From: JBOHBN01 sp050698355
Lineage (GTDB): Bacteria; Actinomycetota; Actinomycetes; Streptosporangiales; WHST01
Direction: 5' to 3'
NCBI GenBank assembly: GCA_050698355.1
Contig: JBOHBN010000072.1
Location: 1-40,217, forward strand
DNA length: 40,217 bases
The position numbers and the translations under genes were made by a program. Below are positions 15,680 through 24,236 of this stretch, piece by piece. Position 1 is the stretch's first letter, and each line of letters opens with the position of its first letter. A model generated the notes under the pieces. That model ran no database searches. It saw only the letters and a list, made by a program, of their open reading frames with translations, and was not told the origin of the DNA.

Positions 15680-17188
15680 ATGAGCACCGATACGGTGACC
15701 AGCCAGGAACGCACCTACGGAAACTGGCGTCGCCCGTACAGGCCCGGTCTCGGCCGCCTCGGGCTGATACCCACGCTCGGCTTGTTCGTACTGCTGGCGC
15801 TCGTGGCGGTCATCGCGCCGTCGAGCACCTCGACCGCGGTCATCATCCTCGCCATCGGGCTCACTATCCTCGCCCCGACCGCGATCCGCGACCGGTACGG
15901 CCGCAACCTCGGCACCCGCATGAACGCACGAATCTCCTGGATGGTCGGCGTGACGCGTGGACAGCACATCTACCGGGCGGGCCCGCTCTCCAAGGTTCCG
16001 GGAGGGAAGTTCCTGCTGCCCGGCCTCGCGGCCGACACCAATGTCTACGAGGGCCGCGACGGCCTGGGGCGCCCCTTCGCGATGATCCACTTCCGGAAGG
16101 TCAACCACTTCTCCGCCGTGGTCCAGTGCAACGCGCAGGGCGGAAGCCTCGTCGACCAGCAGGACCTCGACACGTGGGTGGCGAACTGGGGCGACTACAT
16201 GCGCCGCATGGGCAACGAGCCCTCGCTGCTCGGGATCCAGGTCGTGGTCGAGACCGCGCCGGACTCAGGTGAGAGGCTCCGCCGCGAGGTCGCGAGCCAG
16301 CGCGGCGAGACCCCGGCACGGTTCTCGTCGGCGGTGATGTCCGCGATCGAGCAGACCTACCCGAGCGGGTCGCCGACGATCCGCACGTACGTGGCGTTCT
16401 GCTACGACGCGGCCTCGCACCTCGGCAAGCGCACCCGCTCGCCGGAGGAGATGGGGGTGCTCATCGCGCAGCGCCTGCCGCAGCTGACCGAGTGGCTGGC
16501 GGCGACCGGAGCGGGCGCGGGACGACCGCTCACGCACACCGAACTCGCAGAGACCGTCCGCATGGCGTACGAGCCCGCGATCGCGCCGTTCATCGACAAG
16601 GCGCGCTCCAACGGCGGCAGCGGCCTGAAGTGGGACCAGGTCGGGCCGAAGCAGCACCATGCGACGTGGCGGGACTACCGTCACGACGGCGCCCGCTCGA
16701 TGACATGGGTGATGGGGGAGGCACCACGGGGCGAGGTCTTCTCCAACGTGCTCGGTGACCTGCTGAGACCGCATCCCGCGATCGACCGGAAGCGGGTCTC
16801 GCTGATCTACCGTCCGCACTCGCCGGCCGAGGCCGCGGGCCTGGTGGAGAGCGACACCCGTGCGGCCGGTGCGGGCGTGGACGCGGCCCGTAGCGACAAG
16901 AGCCGCAAACGCGCCGAGCTGCGCGCGGCCCAGCGGTCCGCACAGGAGGAGGCGGAAGGCGCCGGCCTCACCAGATTCGGTCTGGTCGCGACCGCCACCG
17001 TCGCCGACGACGGCACCGAGGCCGATTCCGACCGGCTCCAGCTGGCCGACGCCGCGATGGAGAACCTCTCCGCACCGTCGCGCATCGCGCTGCGCCCCGC
17101 GTACGGATCGCAGGACACCGACTTCCTGGCGGCGTTGCCGCTCGGGATCATCCTGCCCGAACACGTCACGTTGAAGCTGCCGGGCTGA
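15680..17188 (+). CDS. SCO6880-type type IV secretion protein
   Basis: A 502-residue protein of the actinobacterial SCO6880 family, which seems to combine a PrgI/VirB3-like membrane part with a VirB4 N-terminal-like domain. Two membrane helices lie near residues 28-46 and 52-68; RDRYGRNLGTRMNARISW follows. Motifs seen include LPGLAADTNVYEGRDGLGRPFAMIH, VANWGDYMRRMGNEPSL and TYVAFCYDA. GLKWDQVGPKQHHATWRDY and IDRKRVSLIYRPHSPAEA are also family-like. A charged helical stretch (SRKRAELRAAQRSAQEEAEG, about 408-427) may be a coiled coil. GAGGAGG precedes the ATG. Its TGA shares one base with the ATG of the VirB4-like gene, so the two proteins are probably made in equal amounts and act as one complex. 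Confidence 0.82.
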   Translation: MSTDTVTSQERTYGNWRRPYRPGLGRLGLIPTLGLFVLLALVAVIAPSSTSTAVIILAIGLTILAPTAIRDRYGRNLGTRMNARISWMVGVTRGQHIYRAGPLSKVPGGKFLLPGLAADTNVYEGRDGLGRPFAMIHFRKVNHFSAVVQCNAQGGSLVDQQDLDTWVANWGDYMRRMGNEPSLLGIQVVVETAPDSGERLRREVASQRGETPARFSSAVMSAIEQTYPSGSPTIRTYVAFCYDAASHLGKRTRSPEEMGVLIAQRLPQLTEWLAATGAGAGRPLTHTELAETVRMAYEPAIAPFIDKARSNGGSGLKWDQVGPKQHHATWRDYRHDGARSMTWVMGEAPRGEVFSNVLGDLLRPHPAIDRKRVSLIYRPHSPAEAAGLVESDTRAAGAGVDAARSDKSRKRAELRAAQRSAQEEAEGAGLTRFGLVATATVADDGTEADSDRLQLADAAMENLSAPSRIALRPAYGSQDTDFLAALPLGIILPEHVTLKLPG

Positions 17189-18747
17189 TGGGCCGGAAAC
17201 GAGAGGCGCAGATCGAGACCGAGCCAACGGGTGACGGTCTCGCCGGAACGCGACGGTCGAAGATCACGCGGAAGGGAATCGAGGGCCGTGGCGGCGGCCG
17301 GATGAGCTACCTCGACCTGCCGCAGGAGTACCGGGGCACCACCCGGCAGGTCTGCGGTCTCTGGCCGTTCATCGCCGGCGCGGGAACACCCATGGTCGGC
17401 GTGCCACTCGGCCGGGACCTGCTCACCGGCTCCACCTTGTGCATGGACCCCATCGCGTGGTTCGAGCGCGCGTCGCTGATCGCGAACCCGTCGATGTTCA
17501 CGCTCGCCCTGCCGGGACTCGGTAAGTCCACCGTGCAGCGGCGGCTGCTGGTGGGGCTCAACTTCCGCGGCACGGTCGGGATCGTGCCAGGAGACACCAA
17601 AGGCGAGTACAGCGACATCATCGAGGCTCTGGGCGGCTCGGTCGTCCGGCTCGGCAGGGGCCAGGGGACGTTGAACCCGCTCGACCTCGGCGAGATGGGA
17701 AAGGTCGCCCGGTCCTTGACCGGGCGCACCAAGGAGGAGCTCCAGGCCAATGCCCGAGGCCGGCGTTCCAACATGGTCGCCGCGCTGGTCGCCATCGCGC
17801 GTCGCGGGGAAGTCACCGGCGACGAGGAGAACTTCCTCGACGCGGCGGTGCAGCTGATCGATGGCAAGCACACCGATGGCCCTGCGCCGTTACTCGAGGA
17901 CCTTGCCAACCTGATCGGCAACGGCCCGGAGGAACTCCGGTTGATGACCCTCGCCACCGGCGACGACCGCAAGTACGCCGCCGCGGTCGAGCCGCTGATG
18001 CGGTCGCTGCTCTCGCTCGTGCACGGTCCACTGGGCAGGACGTTCAACGCGCAGACCAGCAACCGGTTCCCGCTCGACCGGCCCGCGGCGGTGGACCTGT
18101 CCCGGATACCCGCCTCCGACCAGATGCTGGAAGGTTCGGTACTGCTCGCCTGCTGGGCAGAGGCGTTCGCCACGATCGAGGCAGCGGACGCGTACGCCAC
18201 CAGCAAGGGTGAGCGACCACAACACTTCTACCTTGTGCTCGACGAGCTGTGGCGCATCCTGCGCGCCGGTGTCGGTCTCGTCGACCGTATCGACGAGCTC
18301 ACCCGGCTCAACCGGACGTACGGCGTCGGCCAGTCGATGACCACGCACACGATGAGCGACCTGGAGTCGCTGCGTGACCCGGAGGATGTAGCCAAAGCAA
18401 AGGGATTCGTCGAGCGCTCCGGCGTGATCGTATGCGGCGGGCTGCCGCGCCGGGAGATGCGGCTGCTCAACGCGGTCCTGCCCATGACCCGCCGTGAGCA
18501 GAACCTGATCGTGTCCTGGTCCACGCCGCCCTCGCTGGACCAGGAGACCGGCAGGGAGATGGCGCCGCCGGGCCGGGGCAAGTTCCTCGCGAAGGTGGGC
18601 GGCCAGGCGGGAATCCCGTTCGAGGTCGTATTGACGCCGGCCGAACGCGCGCTCAACGACACCAACAAGAAGTGGGCGAACGCGGTTGCCGTAGAGGAGG
18701 GTCAGGACACCGGCCAGGTCGTCTACCTCCCGAGCTCCGCCTCCTAG
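17188..18747 (+). CDS. VirB4-like secretion ATPase
   Basis: Cytoplasmic or membrane-associated ATPase powering a type IV secretion system. Of 519 residues, the P-loop is ALPGLGKST at 107-115, with Ala where the first Gly of the consensus is expected; Walker B is FYLVLDELWRIL near 348-359. GDTKGEYSDIIEALGG and the RGQGTLNPLDL segment are typical VirB4-family elements after the P-loop, and RLNRTYGVGQSMTTHTMSDL is the usual conserved segment after Walker B. The N-terminal domain normally fused in VirB4 is missing here and is apparently supplied by the SCO6880-type protein encoded immediately upstream with a 1-bp overlap. It is the last conserved secretion gene before the A/B array. Confidence 0.92.
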   Translation: MGRKREAQIETEPTGDGLAGTRRSKITRKGIEGRGGGRMSYLDLPQEYRGTTRQVCGLWPFIAGAGTPMVGVPLGRDLLTGSTLCMDPIAWFERASLIANPSMFTLALPGLGKSTVQRRLLVGLNFRGTVGIVPGDTKGEYSDIIEALGGSVVRLGRGQGTLNPLDLGEMGKVARSLTGRTKEELQANARGRRSNMVAALVAIARRGEVTGDEENFLDAAVQLIDGKHTDGPAPLLEDLANLIGNGPEELRLMTLATGDDRKYAAAVEPLMRSLLSLVHGPLGRTFNAQTSNRFPLDRPAAVDLSRIPASDQMLEGSVLLACWAEAFATIEAADAYATSKGERPQHFYLVLDELWRILRAGVGLVDRIDELTRLNRTYGVGQSMTTHTMSDLESLRDPEDVAKAKGFVERSGVIVCGGLPRREMRLLNAVLPMTRREQNLIVSWSTPPSLDQETGREMAPPGRGKFLAKVGGQAGIPFEVVLTPAERALNDTNKKWANAVAVEEGQDTGQVVYLPSSAS

Positions 18748-18796
18748 GCCGTCCACAGGACGCGCGGCGGCGGGCCTCTACGAACAGCGTTTGCTC

Positions 18797-18802
18797 TAGG
18801 GT
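18797..18802 (+). promoter_or_regulatory. Possible -10 element before the A/B array
   Basis: TAGGGT within CTAGGGTTGGGGTGG, about 42 bases before the start of the first Gly-rich membrane protein, fits an actinobacterial TAnnnT -10 box. A similar sequence, GTAGGGTACGGCGG, occurs before A3 (24190-24203). No -35 box is visible, so the call is weak. Confidence 0.3.
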
Positions 18803-18844
18803 TGGGGTGGTACGCAGGTGCCGAACGGTAGAGGTGGTGCGCCG

Positions 18845-19663
18845 ATGGCCGACGAACCGGATGCGGCCGGCGCGCCGACCGAACCCGAGACGCCCATGCC
18901 CGCGCGCCGCTGGCGAGCGGCACGGCGCGTCCAGCGGCGGGTTGAGCGAGCGCACGAGCCGAAGCGGAACGTCGGCAAGCTGAACCGCAACGTCATCACC
19001 GGTGCCGCCGTGGCCGGGGGTTGGATGGTCGGCGGGCCGGTGGGCGGCCTTGTAGGCGGTGTCGGGGCGCGAGTCGCAACGCACCTCGTCGACCGCTCCC
19101 GGCGACGGACCGGCGCACGGGCGCCGCTCGCCCCGCGCCAGGAACGCTTCTACCAGAAGACAAGCGAGAAACTCACCCTCGGCGGCGCGCTGAGCGGCGG
19201 GGTCGCGGTAGCGAGTGGCATCGGGGTCATGGCCGGGCCGCTCGCACCCGTGGCTATCCCGGCCGGCGCTGTCGCCGGCAGGCTCGCCGTCGCCGGGGCC
19301 AAGGGGCTGCACCAGTGGACGCGGGACAAGCTCGCGACCCGCCGGGAGACGTTGCTGCAGGAGTACAAGGCCAACGAGCGGTCGGAGCAACTCGAGCACC
19401 AGGGCAAGGAGCTCACCGCACGGCTCGACGACCTCACCCGAAAGGTTGAGCCTGCGAAGGAGCGCACCGACGCCGGCGGGCACGACCGGAGCGGAACGCG
19501 TGGACCAGAGCAGGCGAGCCGGGACGGCACCGGGCGGCATCGCGCTACCAAGGAGCGCCAGGGCAGGACGAGCGATGGCCGCACGGACCACGGGAGCCCG
19601 TCGCAGCGAGAGATGCGGATCGGGCGGCTGCGGGTCCGGACGAGAACCGACCGGACCCGCTGA
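18845..19663 (+). CDS. Gly-rich membrane-active protein 1 of the A/B array
   Basis: An unrecognised 272-residue, strongly basic protein. An Arg-rich segment (21-48) leads into a first Gly/Ala hydrophobic stretch (50-78, with GGPVGGLVGGVGARVA), then a basic linker, a second long one (110-152, with LGGALSGGVAVASGIGVMAGP), a helical, possibly coiled-coil region (160-200) and a very polar Arg/Gly/Asp/Thr tail that looks disordered. The Gly spacing is of glycine-zipper type, seen in membrane-packing helices and some pore formers. GAGGTGG precedes this ATG; a GTG 27 bases upstream is an alternative start. It follows virB4 by about 100 bp and precedes A1. Function unknown. Confidence 0.7.
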   Translation: MADEPDAAGAPTEPETPMPARRWRAARRVQRRVERAHEPKRNVGKLNRNVITGAAVAGGWMVGGPVGGLVGGVGARVATHLVDRSRRRTGARAPLAPRQERFYQKTSEKLTLGGALSGGVAVASGIGVMAGPLAPVAIPAGAVAGRLAVAGAKGLHQWTRDKLATRRETLLQEYKANERSEQLEHQGKELTARLDDLTRKVEPAKERTDAGGHDRSGTRGPEQASRDGTGRHRATKERQGRTSDGRTDHGSPSQREMRIGRLRVRTRTDRTR

Positions 19664-19735
19664 ACGTTCGCTGGCACGAGCCCAACCAGGCCCGGAGCCT
19701 GTCATGCGCAAAGAGACGGAAAGGGAACCGCACCG

Positions 19736-20383
19736 ATGCCCAAGGTGATCGTGCCTGTCGGCTTCATCATGGGACCGGAGTACGGCGGAGCAGGGGCGCC
19801 GGACCGGGATCCGAATTACTGGGAGGTGCACCTGGGTGGCGACGCCCAGACGCTGACCACCGAGGAGTTCTCCGTATGGGCCGCGGCGTTCACCGATCCG
19901 CCGGCACACGCCGGGCTGGAGACGAACAGGGCCAGGCTGGAGCAACTGCTCAGCTCGGATGACGGGGGACTTGCCGGCAGGATCGCGGAGCCCGCTCCGC
20001 TCGTCTCGCGTCTCCTCCAGTCCGGGCTGCTCGTGGAGTTCGATCCGGCCGACGGCCCGTTGCAGGAGGTGTGCGACCAGCTGCGGTTGCTTCCGCAGGG
20101 CCAGGGGCTGGGCAGCACGGCGGCGGAACCCGACGCGTACCGGATCGGTTTCGGCAACCAGCCGGTCGCGCAGGTCACGTCGAACGTCTACCAGCTCTGG
20201 TCGTACGCGTGCACGTTCCCCACGCTGTGGCAGGCGTGCGTGGACATGGCAGCTGCGGGGGACGCCGTCCTCGCCCCTGGAGAGGAACCGCTCGGCCTGG
20301 ACGCCGAGACGCTCGCGCGCGAGGTAGCTACCGTGCTGCCGCTGCTCGTGAGCGTGGGGGCGGCTTTCCTCGACCCACGCTGA
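19736..20383 (+). CDS. Array protein A1 (unrecognised family)
   Basis: A 215-residue soluble protein, class A. It starts MPKVIVPVGFIMGPEYGG; DRDPNYWEVHLGGD, RLLQSGLLVEFDP, LPQGQGLGST, NVYQLWSYACTFPTLWQAC and GAAFLDPR mark the conserved blocks. No signal peptide, membrane helix or catalytic motif is evident. The two halves show the same pattern (strand-rich Y-x-V/I block, a conserved Trp, a helix, then LL-x-x-GLL-x-FDP or LV-x-x-G-x-FLDP), suggestive of duplicated winged-helix-like domains. GGAAAGGGA precedes the ATG. It lies 72 bp after membrane protein 1 and is followed by B1 after 133 bp. Unlike the other classes' ends, it stops right after FLDPR. Confidence 0.85.
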   Translation: MPKVIVPVGFIMGPEYGGAGAPDRDPNYWEVHLGGDAQTLTTEEFSVWAAAFTDPPAHAGLETNRARLEQLLSSDDGGLAGRIAEPAPLVSRLLQSGLLVEFDPADGPLQEVCDQLRLLPQGQGLGSTAAEPDAYRIGFGNQPVAQVTSNVYQLWSYACTFPTLWQACVDMAAAGDAVLAPGEEPLGLDAETLAREVATVLPLLVSVGAAFLDPR

Positions 20384-20516
20384 CCCGGGTGAGCCGGTCA
20401 GCGGCGTTCGCAACCACCCCTACGGCGACGGTGGCCGACCTACAGTAGTACCCGATCGCCTGACCCGCGAGGGGCGACGAGTACCAGTGGCCATCGCCCG
20501 ACCGGAGGGAGCACGG

Positions 20517-21176
20517 GTGCCGAGCGTGATCGTGCCGGTGGGGCTCAGCCTCGGCCAGGACTTCGCCACTCGTGACCCAGTGGAGCGCCCGTCGCAGTAC
20601 TGGCACGTTCGTCTCGGCGACGACGTGGTCCACCTCAGCATGGAGGAGACCACCGCCTGGGGCGCGGCATTCCTCGACCCGCAGGCGCACGCAGACCTTC
20701 GAGTGACGCGGACGAGCCTGGAGCGGCACCTCCAGCAGAACGACATCGGCCCGGCCGGACGGCTCGAGGGCCCCGAGAAGGTCGTTGCCGGGCTGCTCGA
20801 CCGTGACCTGCTCGTCGAGTTCGACCCGACCGACGGCGCGCTGCACCCGCTGTTCTCCCGGCTACGGCTCTGCCCGCTCGTACAGGGGATCGGCAACAGC
20901 CCTGAGGACCCGTCCGGGTACCAGATCGGTATCGCGGGTGAGCCCCTCGTCACCGTCGACGCGAACGTCTTCGCGATCTGGTCCTACGGGCTGACCGAGC
21001 AGTCCTTGTGGGACGCGTGCACGGGCCTCGCCGAAGGCGTCGACGCGGACCTCCCCGAAGGGGAGGAACCGCTCGGCCTTACCGCCGACGGCCTCGCTGG
21101 CGACGTCGGCGCTGCCATACCGGCGCTGGTCGCCGGCGGCTGCGCCTTCCTCGACCCAGTAGGGAGTGCACGATGA
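20517..21176 (+). CDS. Array protein B1 (unrecognised family)
   Basis: A 219-residue class B protein, starting at a GTG so that the N-terminus MPSVIVPVGLSLGQDF matches its paralogues; GGAGGGA lies 8 bases upstream. A longer GTG start 30 bases earlier has no such support. Conserved blocks are YWHVRLGDD, ETTAWGAAFLDPQAHA, LLDRDLLVEFDPTDG, LVQGIGNSPEDP, NVFAIWSYGLTEQSLWDAC, EGEEPLGL and GCAFLDP. This is the most diverged B member near its N-terminus (LSLGQ rather than LNMGQ). Its stop overlaps the start of the small membrane protein 2 (ATGA), which implies translational coupling and a functional link between the two. Confidence 0.85.
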   Translation: MPSVIVPVGLSLGQDFATRDPVERPSQYWHVRLGDDVVHLSMEETTAWGAAFLDPQAHADLRVTRTSLERHLQQNDIGPAGRLEGPEKVVAGLLDRDLLVEFDPTDGALHPLFSRLRLCPLVQGIGNSPEDPSGYQIGIAGEPLVTVDANVFAIWSYGLTEQSLWDACTGLAEGVDADLPEGEEPLGLTADGLAGDVGAAIPALVAGGCAFLDPVGSAR

Positions 21177-21592
21177 GCTACACGGACAGTTCCCACCGCG
21201 ACCGCGTCCCGGACACACGTGAAGGTGGTCGGCGCAGCCCGAAGATGGCACCCGGCGGGACGCCGACGGCAGCTCCCGCGCGGATCGGCATGCTCGGCAG
21301 TACAGCGGCCATCGCATTGGGTCTGGGCGTGACGACCAGCTCCGCCCTCGGCCTGGGTTACGCGGCGGTCAGGCGGGGCGGCGCTCTTGATGCACGGGAG
21401 CAGCAGCTGCTGCATATGGCCGACTCCGGCGGTAACGAGCGCACGCCGGGCCGCCACGAACGTCAACCGGGCGGGCGAGACACACCCGCGGCGACGCGGC
21501 ACATGAAGGGTCACGGCCTTGGCCCGAACATCAAGCACTTGACCGAGCGTAAGCCACCGAGGCGTGGCGGGCCGGATGGGCGCACCCGCTGA
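21173..21592 (+). CDS. Small membrane protein 2 of the A/B array
   Basis: A 139-residue unrecognised protein. A polar, basic N-terminus (1-36) leads to a single Gly/Ala/Leu-rich membrane helix (about 38-66, with STAAIALGLGVTTSSALGLGYAA), followed by AREQQLLHM and a basic, Gly/Arg/Pro-rich tail ending in KPPRRGGPDGRTR. It starts inside the stop codon of B1 (ATGA overlap). It is the shortest of the four membrane-type proteins in the array and shows no clear sequence similarity to the others beyond composition and general layout. No enzymatic motif is visible; it could be a partner, cargo or anchor of the A1/B1 pair. Confidence 0.72.
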   Translation: MSYTDSSHRDRVPDTREGGRRSPKMAPGGTPTAAPARIGMLGSTAAIALGLGVTTSSALGLGYAAVRRGGALDAREQQLLHMADSGGNERTPGRHERQPGGRDTPAATRHMKGHGLGPNIKHLTERKPPRRGGPDGRTR

Positions 21593-21626
21593 GCTTGCGC
21601 GCGGCCGGGCTAAGGAGGGAGCAGGT

Positions 21627-22289
21627 ATGCCGATGGTGATCGTGCCGGTCGGCCTGCTGATGGGCCCCGAGTTCGGCGCTGACGGTCCCGCTGACCGCGA
21701 CCCGCGGTACTGGGAGGTGCATCTCGGCGCCGACCCGCAGCGGTTGAGCACCGAACAGCTGGCGGTGTGGGCGGGCGCGTACCGCACGCCACAGCAGCAC
21801 GCCAGGCTGCAGGTCACCCGCGAACGGCTGGAGGAGTCGCTGCGTGAAGACGACGGGCCGTTGGGCAGGGTCACCGACCCCGCCCGGATCGTGTCCGAGT
21901 TGCTCGACCGGGGCCTGCTGATCGAGTACGACCCCGTCGACGGTGCGCTGGCCGAGCCGTTCTGCCGGCTCCGGCTCTTCCCGCAGGGTCAAGGCCTCGG
22001 CAGTACATCCGACGACCCGACGCGCTACCGGATCGGTTTCGCCGGCTACCCGCTCGCGAAGGTCGGCAGGAACGTCTACCAGCTGTGGTGGTACTCGCTC
22101 AGCGCCCCGTCGATATGGGACGCATGCGTCCGCCTCGCCGGCGGTGACGAGCGACCCGCCTCGCGCGCGGACCCGCTGCACCACAAGGCGGAGGACCTGG
22201 CGCGCGAAATGGGCGCGGCACTTCCGCACATGGTGAGCATGGGCGCCGCCTTCCTCGACCCTGCCCCCGAGCGGTCGGTGGCCCGATGA
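21627..22289 (+). CDS. Array protein A2 (unrecognised family)
   Basis: A 220-residue class A protein starting MPMVIVPVGLLMGPEFGADG after a strong AAGGAGGGA. Conserved blocks: DRDPRYWEVHLGAD, VTRERLEESL, LLDRGLLIEYDPVDG, LFPQGQGLGSTSDDP, YRIGFAGYPLAKV and NVYQLWWYSL, then GAAFLDP. The IWDAC block in the second half is closer to class B (SLWDAC) than the FPTLWQAC of A1 and A3, so this member is somewhat intermediate. The region corresponding to EGEEPLGL is replaced by a divergent loop. It lies 34 bp after membrane protein 2 and 46 bp before B2, with the last residues (PERSVAR) beyond the family's usual end. Confidence 0.84.
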   Translation: MPMVIVPVGLLMGPEFGADGPADRDPRYWEVHLGADPQRLSTEQLAVWAGAYRTPQQHARLQVTRERLEESLREDDGPLGRVTDPARIVSELLDRGLLIEYDPVDGALAEPFCRLRLFPQGQGLGSTSDDPTRYRIGFAGYPLAKVGRNVYQLWWYSLSAPSIWDACVRLAGGDERPASRADPLHHKAEDLAREMGAALPHMVSMGAAFLDPAPERSVAR

Positions 22290-22335
22290 TGGAGCAGCGG
22301 GTGAGTACGGTGCCCGAACATGGGAGGATCGGCCC

Positions 22336-22983
22336 ATGCCGAAGGTGATCGTGCCGGTCGGGCTCAACATGGGTCAGGACTTCGCCGCCGAGGATCCGAC
22401 CGACCATCCCGCGGCGTACTGGCAGGTCCATTTCGGCACCCAGTCGGCGGATCTGACGACCGATGAGGTCAAGGCGTGGGGTGCCGCGTTCCTCGATCCC
22501 GCGAAGCACGCGAACCACGAGGTGAACCGGGAGAGTCTGGAGAGCCGCCTGCGTGAGAGCAACGACGGGCTTGCGGACCCCTCCCCTGTGGTGTCCCAGC
22601 TCCTGGACCGCGGTCTGCTGGCCGAGTTCGACCCGGTCGACGGGCCGCTGGAAGACCTGTTCAGCAGGCTGCAGCTGTTCCCGCTCGTACAGGGCCTGGG
22701 GAACACCCCGGAGAACCCGGAGCGCTACCAGATCGGCATCGCCGGCGAGCCCGTCGTCGAGGTTCCCGCGAACGTCTACGCGATCTGGTCGTACTCGCTG
22801 ACCGGGCGCTCACTGTGGCACGCATGCTCCGACCTCGCCGAAGGTGTCGACGCGGACCTGGCCGAGGGTGAGGAGCCGCTCGGGCTCACGGCCGACAACG
22901 TCGCGCGAGAGGTGGGCGCCGCCCTACCTGTACTTGTCGCCTCGGGCTGCGGATTCCTCGATCCGCTGAACTACGAGCTGTGA
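22336..22983 (+). CDS. Array protein B2 (unrecognised family)
   Basis: A 215-residue class B protein and the best reference for the class: MPKVIVPVGLNMGQDF, YWQVHFGTQ, AAFLDPAKHA, NRESLESRLRESNDG, DPSPVVSQLLDRGLLAEFD, LFPLVQGLGNTPENPERYQ, NVYAIWSYSLTGRSLWHAC, EGEEPLGLTAD and GCGFLDPLNY. A hand alignment to B3, without gaps, gives 139 identities in 215. TGGGAGGA sits just before the ATG, and a TACGGT hexamer 25 bases upstream of the start could be a -10 box. The stop TGA overlaps the GTG start of membrane protein 3, repeating the coupling seen after B1. Confidence 0.87.
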   Translation: MPKVIVPVGLNMGQDFAAEDPTDHPAAYWQVHFGTQSADLTTDEVKAWGAAFLDPAKHANHEVNRESLESRLRESNDGLADPSPVVSQLLDRGLLAEFDPVDGPLEDLFSRLQLFPLVQGLGNTPENPERYQIGIAGEPVVEVPANVYAIWSYSLTGRSLWHACSDLAEGVDADLAEGEEPLGLTADNVAREVGAALPVLVASGCGFLDPLNYEL

Positions 22984-24158
22984 GGTGGTGGTCCAGCAAG
23001 TCCCGGCGGCGTGACGCCGCTGCGGCAGAGGTGTCCTCCCGAGACCACGCCGAGCGCTCCTTCGAGATGTCGATGGGGCCCTGGCGTATGCACGTTCGCT
23101 CCACGCCCGCCGACGCGGCGCGGCAGGATCGGACCAGACACCAAGCCGCGCCGGATGCGGGCCCCGAGCGAGCTCAGGTACGTGCGGCGCTGCGCGGCAT
23201 GGCCGTCGGGGCCGGTGCCACCGTGGGCGGGGTAGCCGGGTCTGCCGCAGGACCTTGGGGTGCGGTCACCGGCTTCGCCGTCGGTGCCAGCGCTGGGCAC
23301 AGCGCGTTCAGCGCCGTCTCGGCGACCGTGGCGGCGTTCCAGCGGAAGCGGGACGCACGCCGCGCCCGCAACACGAACCAGACATTGGGATCCCGCTGGA
23401 ACCAGTTTCGCCAGCAGTACCGTCACCACGCTCGGCACGCGGCGAAACCGACCGGCCGCAAGTTCGGCAGCTGGCGTGGCAAGCAGCACAGGGGACGTCA
23501 GCAAGCCACCTTCGGCAGTCGATGGCGACACAACTGGACGCTGCAAGTTCCGCTGATGTTCACCCTCAACGTTCCCATGATGGCCCTGCTGTATTACGGA
23601 ACGAAATTCCTCGGTCCACAGCTGGGGCCACCGGCCGCGTACGCGGCAGGAATTCCGGTCGGCTCTACCATCCTCGCGACGGTGCAGACATTGCGCGATC
23701 GAAGAGCAGCCAACAAGTACGCCAAGCACCATGCCGAAGAGCATGCGGAACAGCACAACGAACAACACGCCGTGGACACGAAGCAAGACAGAGAGATACA
23801 GAAGACGGCACAGAAGTCAGCCTTGTGGCACGGCGTCAGCGAAATGAGAATCGAAGGCATCAAAGCCGAAAACGCCGGGCTGAAGGAAGAGAACGCGACA
23901 CTCAACCGCAAAATTGACGATCTCACGCTCATAGCCCTCGGCAGGGAAGCGGGCGGCCAGCAGGATTCCGGGCATCTGGTGAACGAGGCGCGCGAGCGGC
24001 TGCGGCGCGACGCCGCGTCGACACGGCAAGCCGGTGACCCGGCCACGCGGGAGTCGCCGGGTGCAGGCGGTGGGACAGCTTCCACCCGCGACCCGGACAG
24101 GGGCGGAAAGCACCGTGTCACGCAAAGGCGCGAGACTCGAGGCCCGGAGCGCGGGTGA
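22980..24158 (+). CDS. Gly-rich, His- and coiled-coil-containing membrane protein 3
   Basis: A 392-residue unrecognised protein starting at a GTG inside the B2 stop codon. Its order: basic N-terminus; Gly/Ala-rich hydrophobic stretch at 72-120 (GATVGGVAGSAAGPWGAV); Arg/His/Gln-rich basic section (121-186) with two GSRW motifs; a hydrophobic hairpin at 187-237; a His cluster (250-263) with AEEH, AEQH and NEQH in tandem; a coiled coil at about 288-320 (IKAENAGLKEENATLNRKID); and a polar Arg-rich tail. The section encoding the His cluster and coiled coil is visibly less GC-rich than its surroundings. The zipper and His repeats suggest a membrane-packing, possibly metal-binding protein, but no function can be assigned. 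Confidence 0.75.
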   Translation: MRWWSSKSRRRDAAAAEVSSRDHAERSFEMSMGPWRMHVRSTPADAARQDRTRHQAAPDAGPERAQVRAALRGMAVGAGATVGGVAGSAAGPWGAVTGFAVGASAGHSAFSAVSATVAAFQRKRDARRARNTNQTLGSRWNQFRQQYRHHARHAAKPTGRKFGSWRGKQHRGRQQATFGSRWRHNWTLQVPLMFTLNVPMMALLYYGTKFLGPQLGPPAAYAAGIPVGSTILATVQTLRDRRAANKYAKHHAEEHAEQHNEQHAVDTKQDREIQKTAQKSALWHGVSEMRIEGIKAENAGLKEENATLNRKIDDLTLIALGREAGGQQDSGHLVNEARERLRRDAASTRQAGDPATRESPGAGGGTASTRDPDRGGKHRVTQRRETRGPERG

Positions 24159-24236
24159 TGATCCACCACTGCGGCCGACAACCGACCCGGTAGGGTACGG
24201 CGGACCGCTGCTTGACCGACTCGAGGAGGCTCGCGT

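Noticed and set aside
18653..20413. 586-codon minus-strand open frame across A1 and membrane protein 1
   Set aside because: It runs antisense to two genes with paralogue support; composition is typical of a GC-driven shadow frame.
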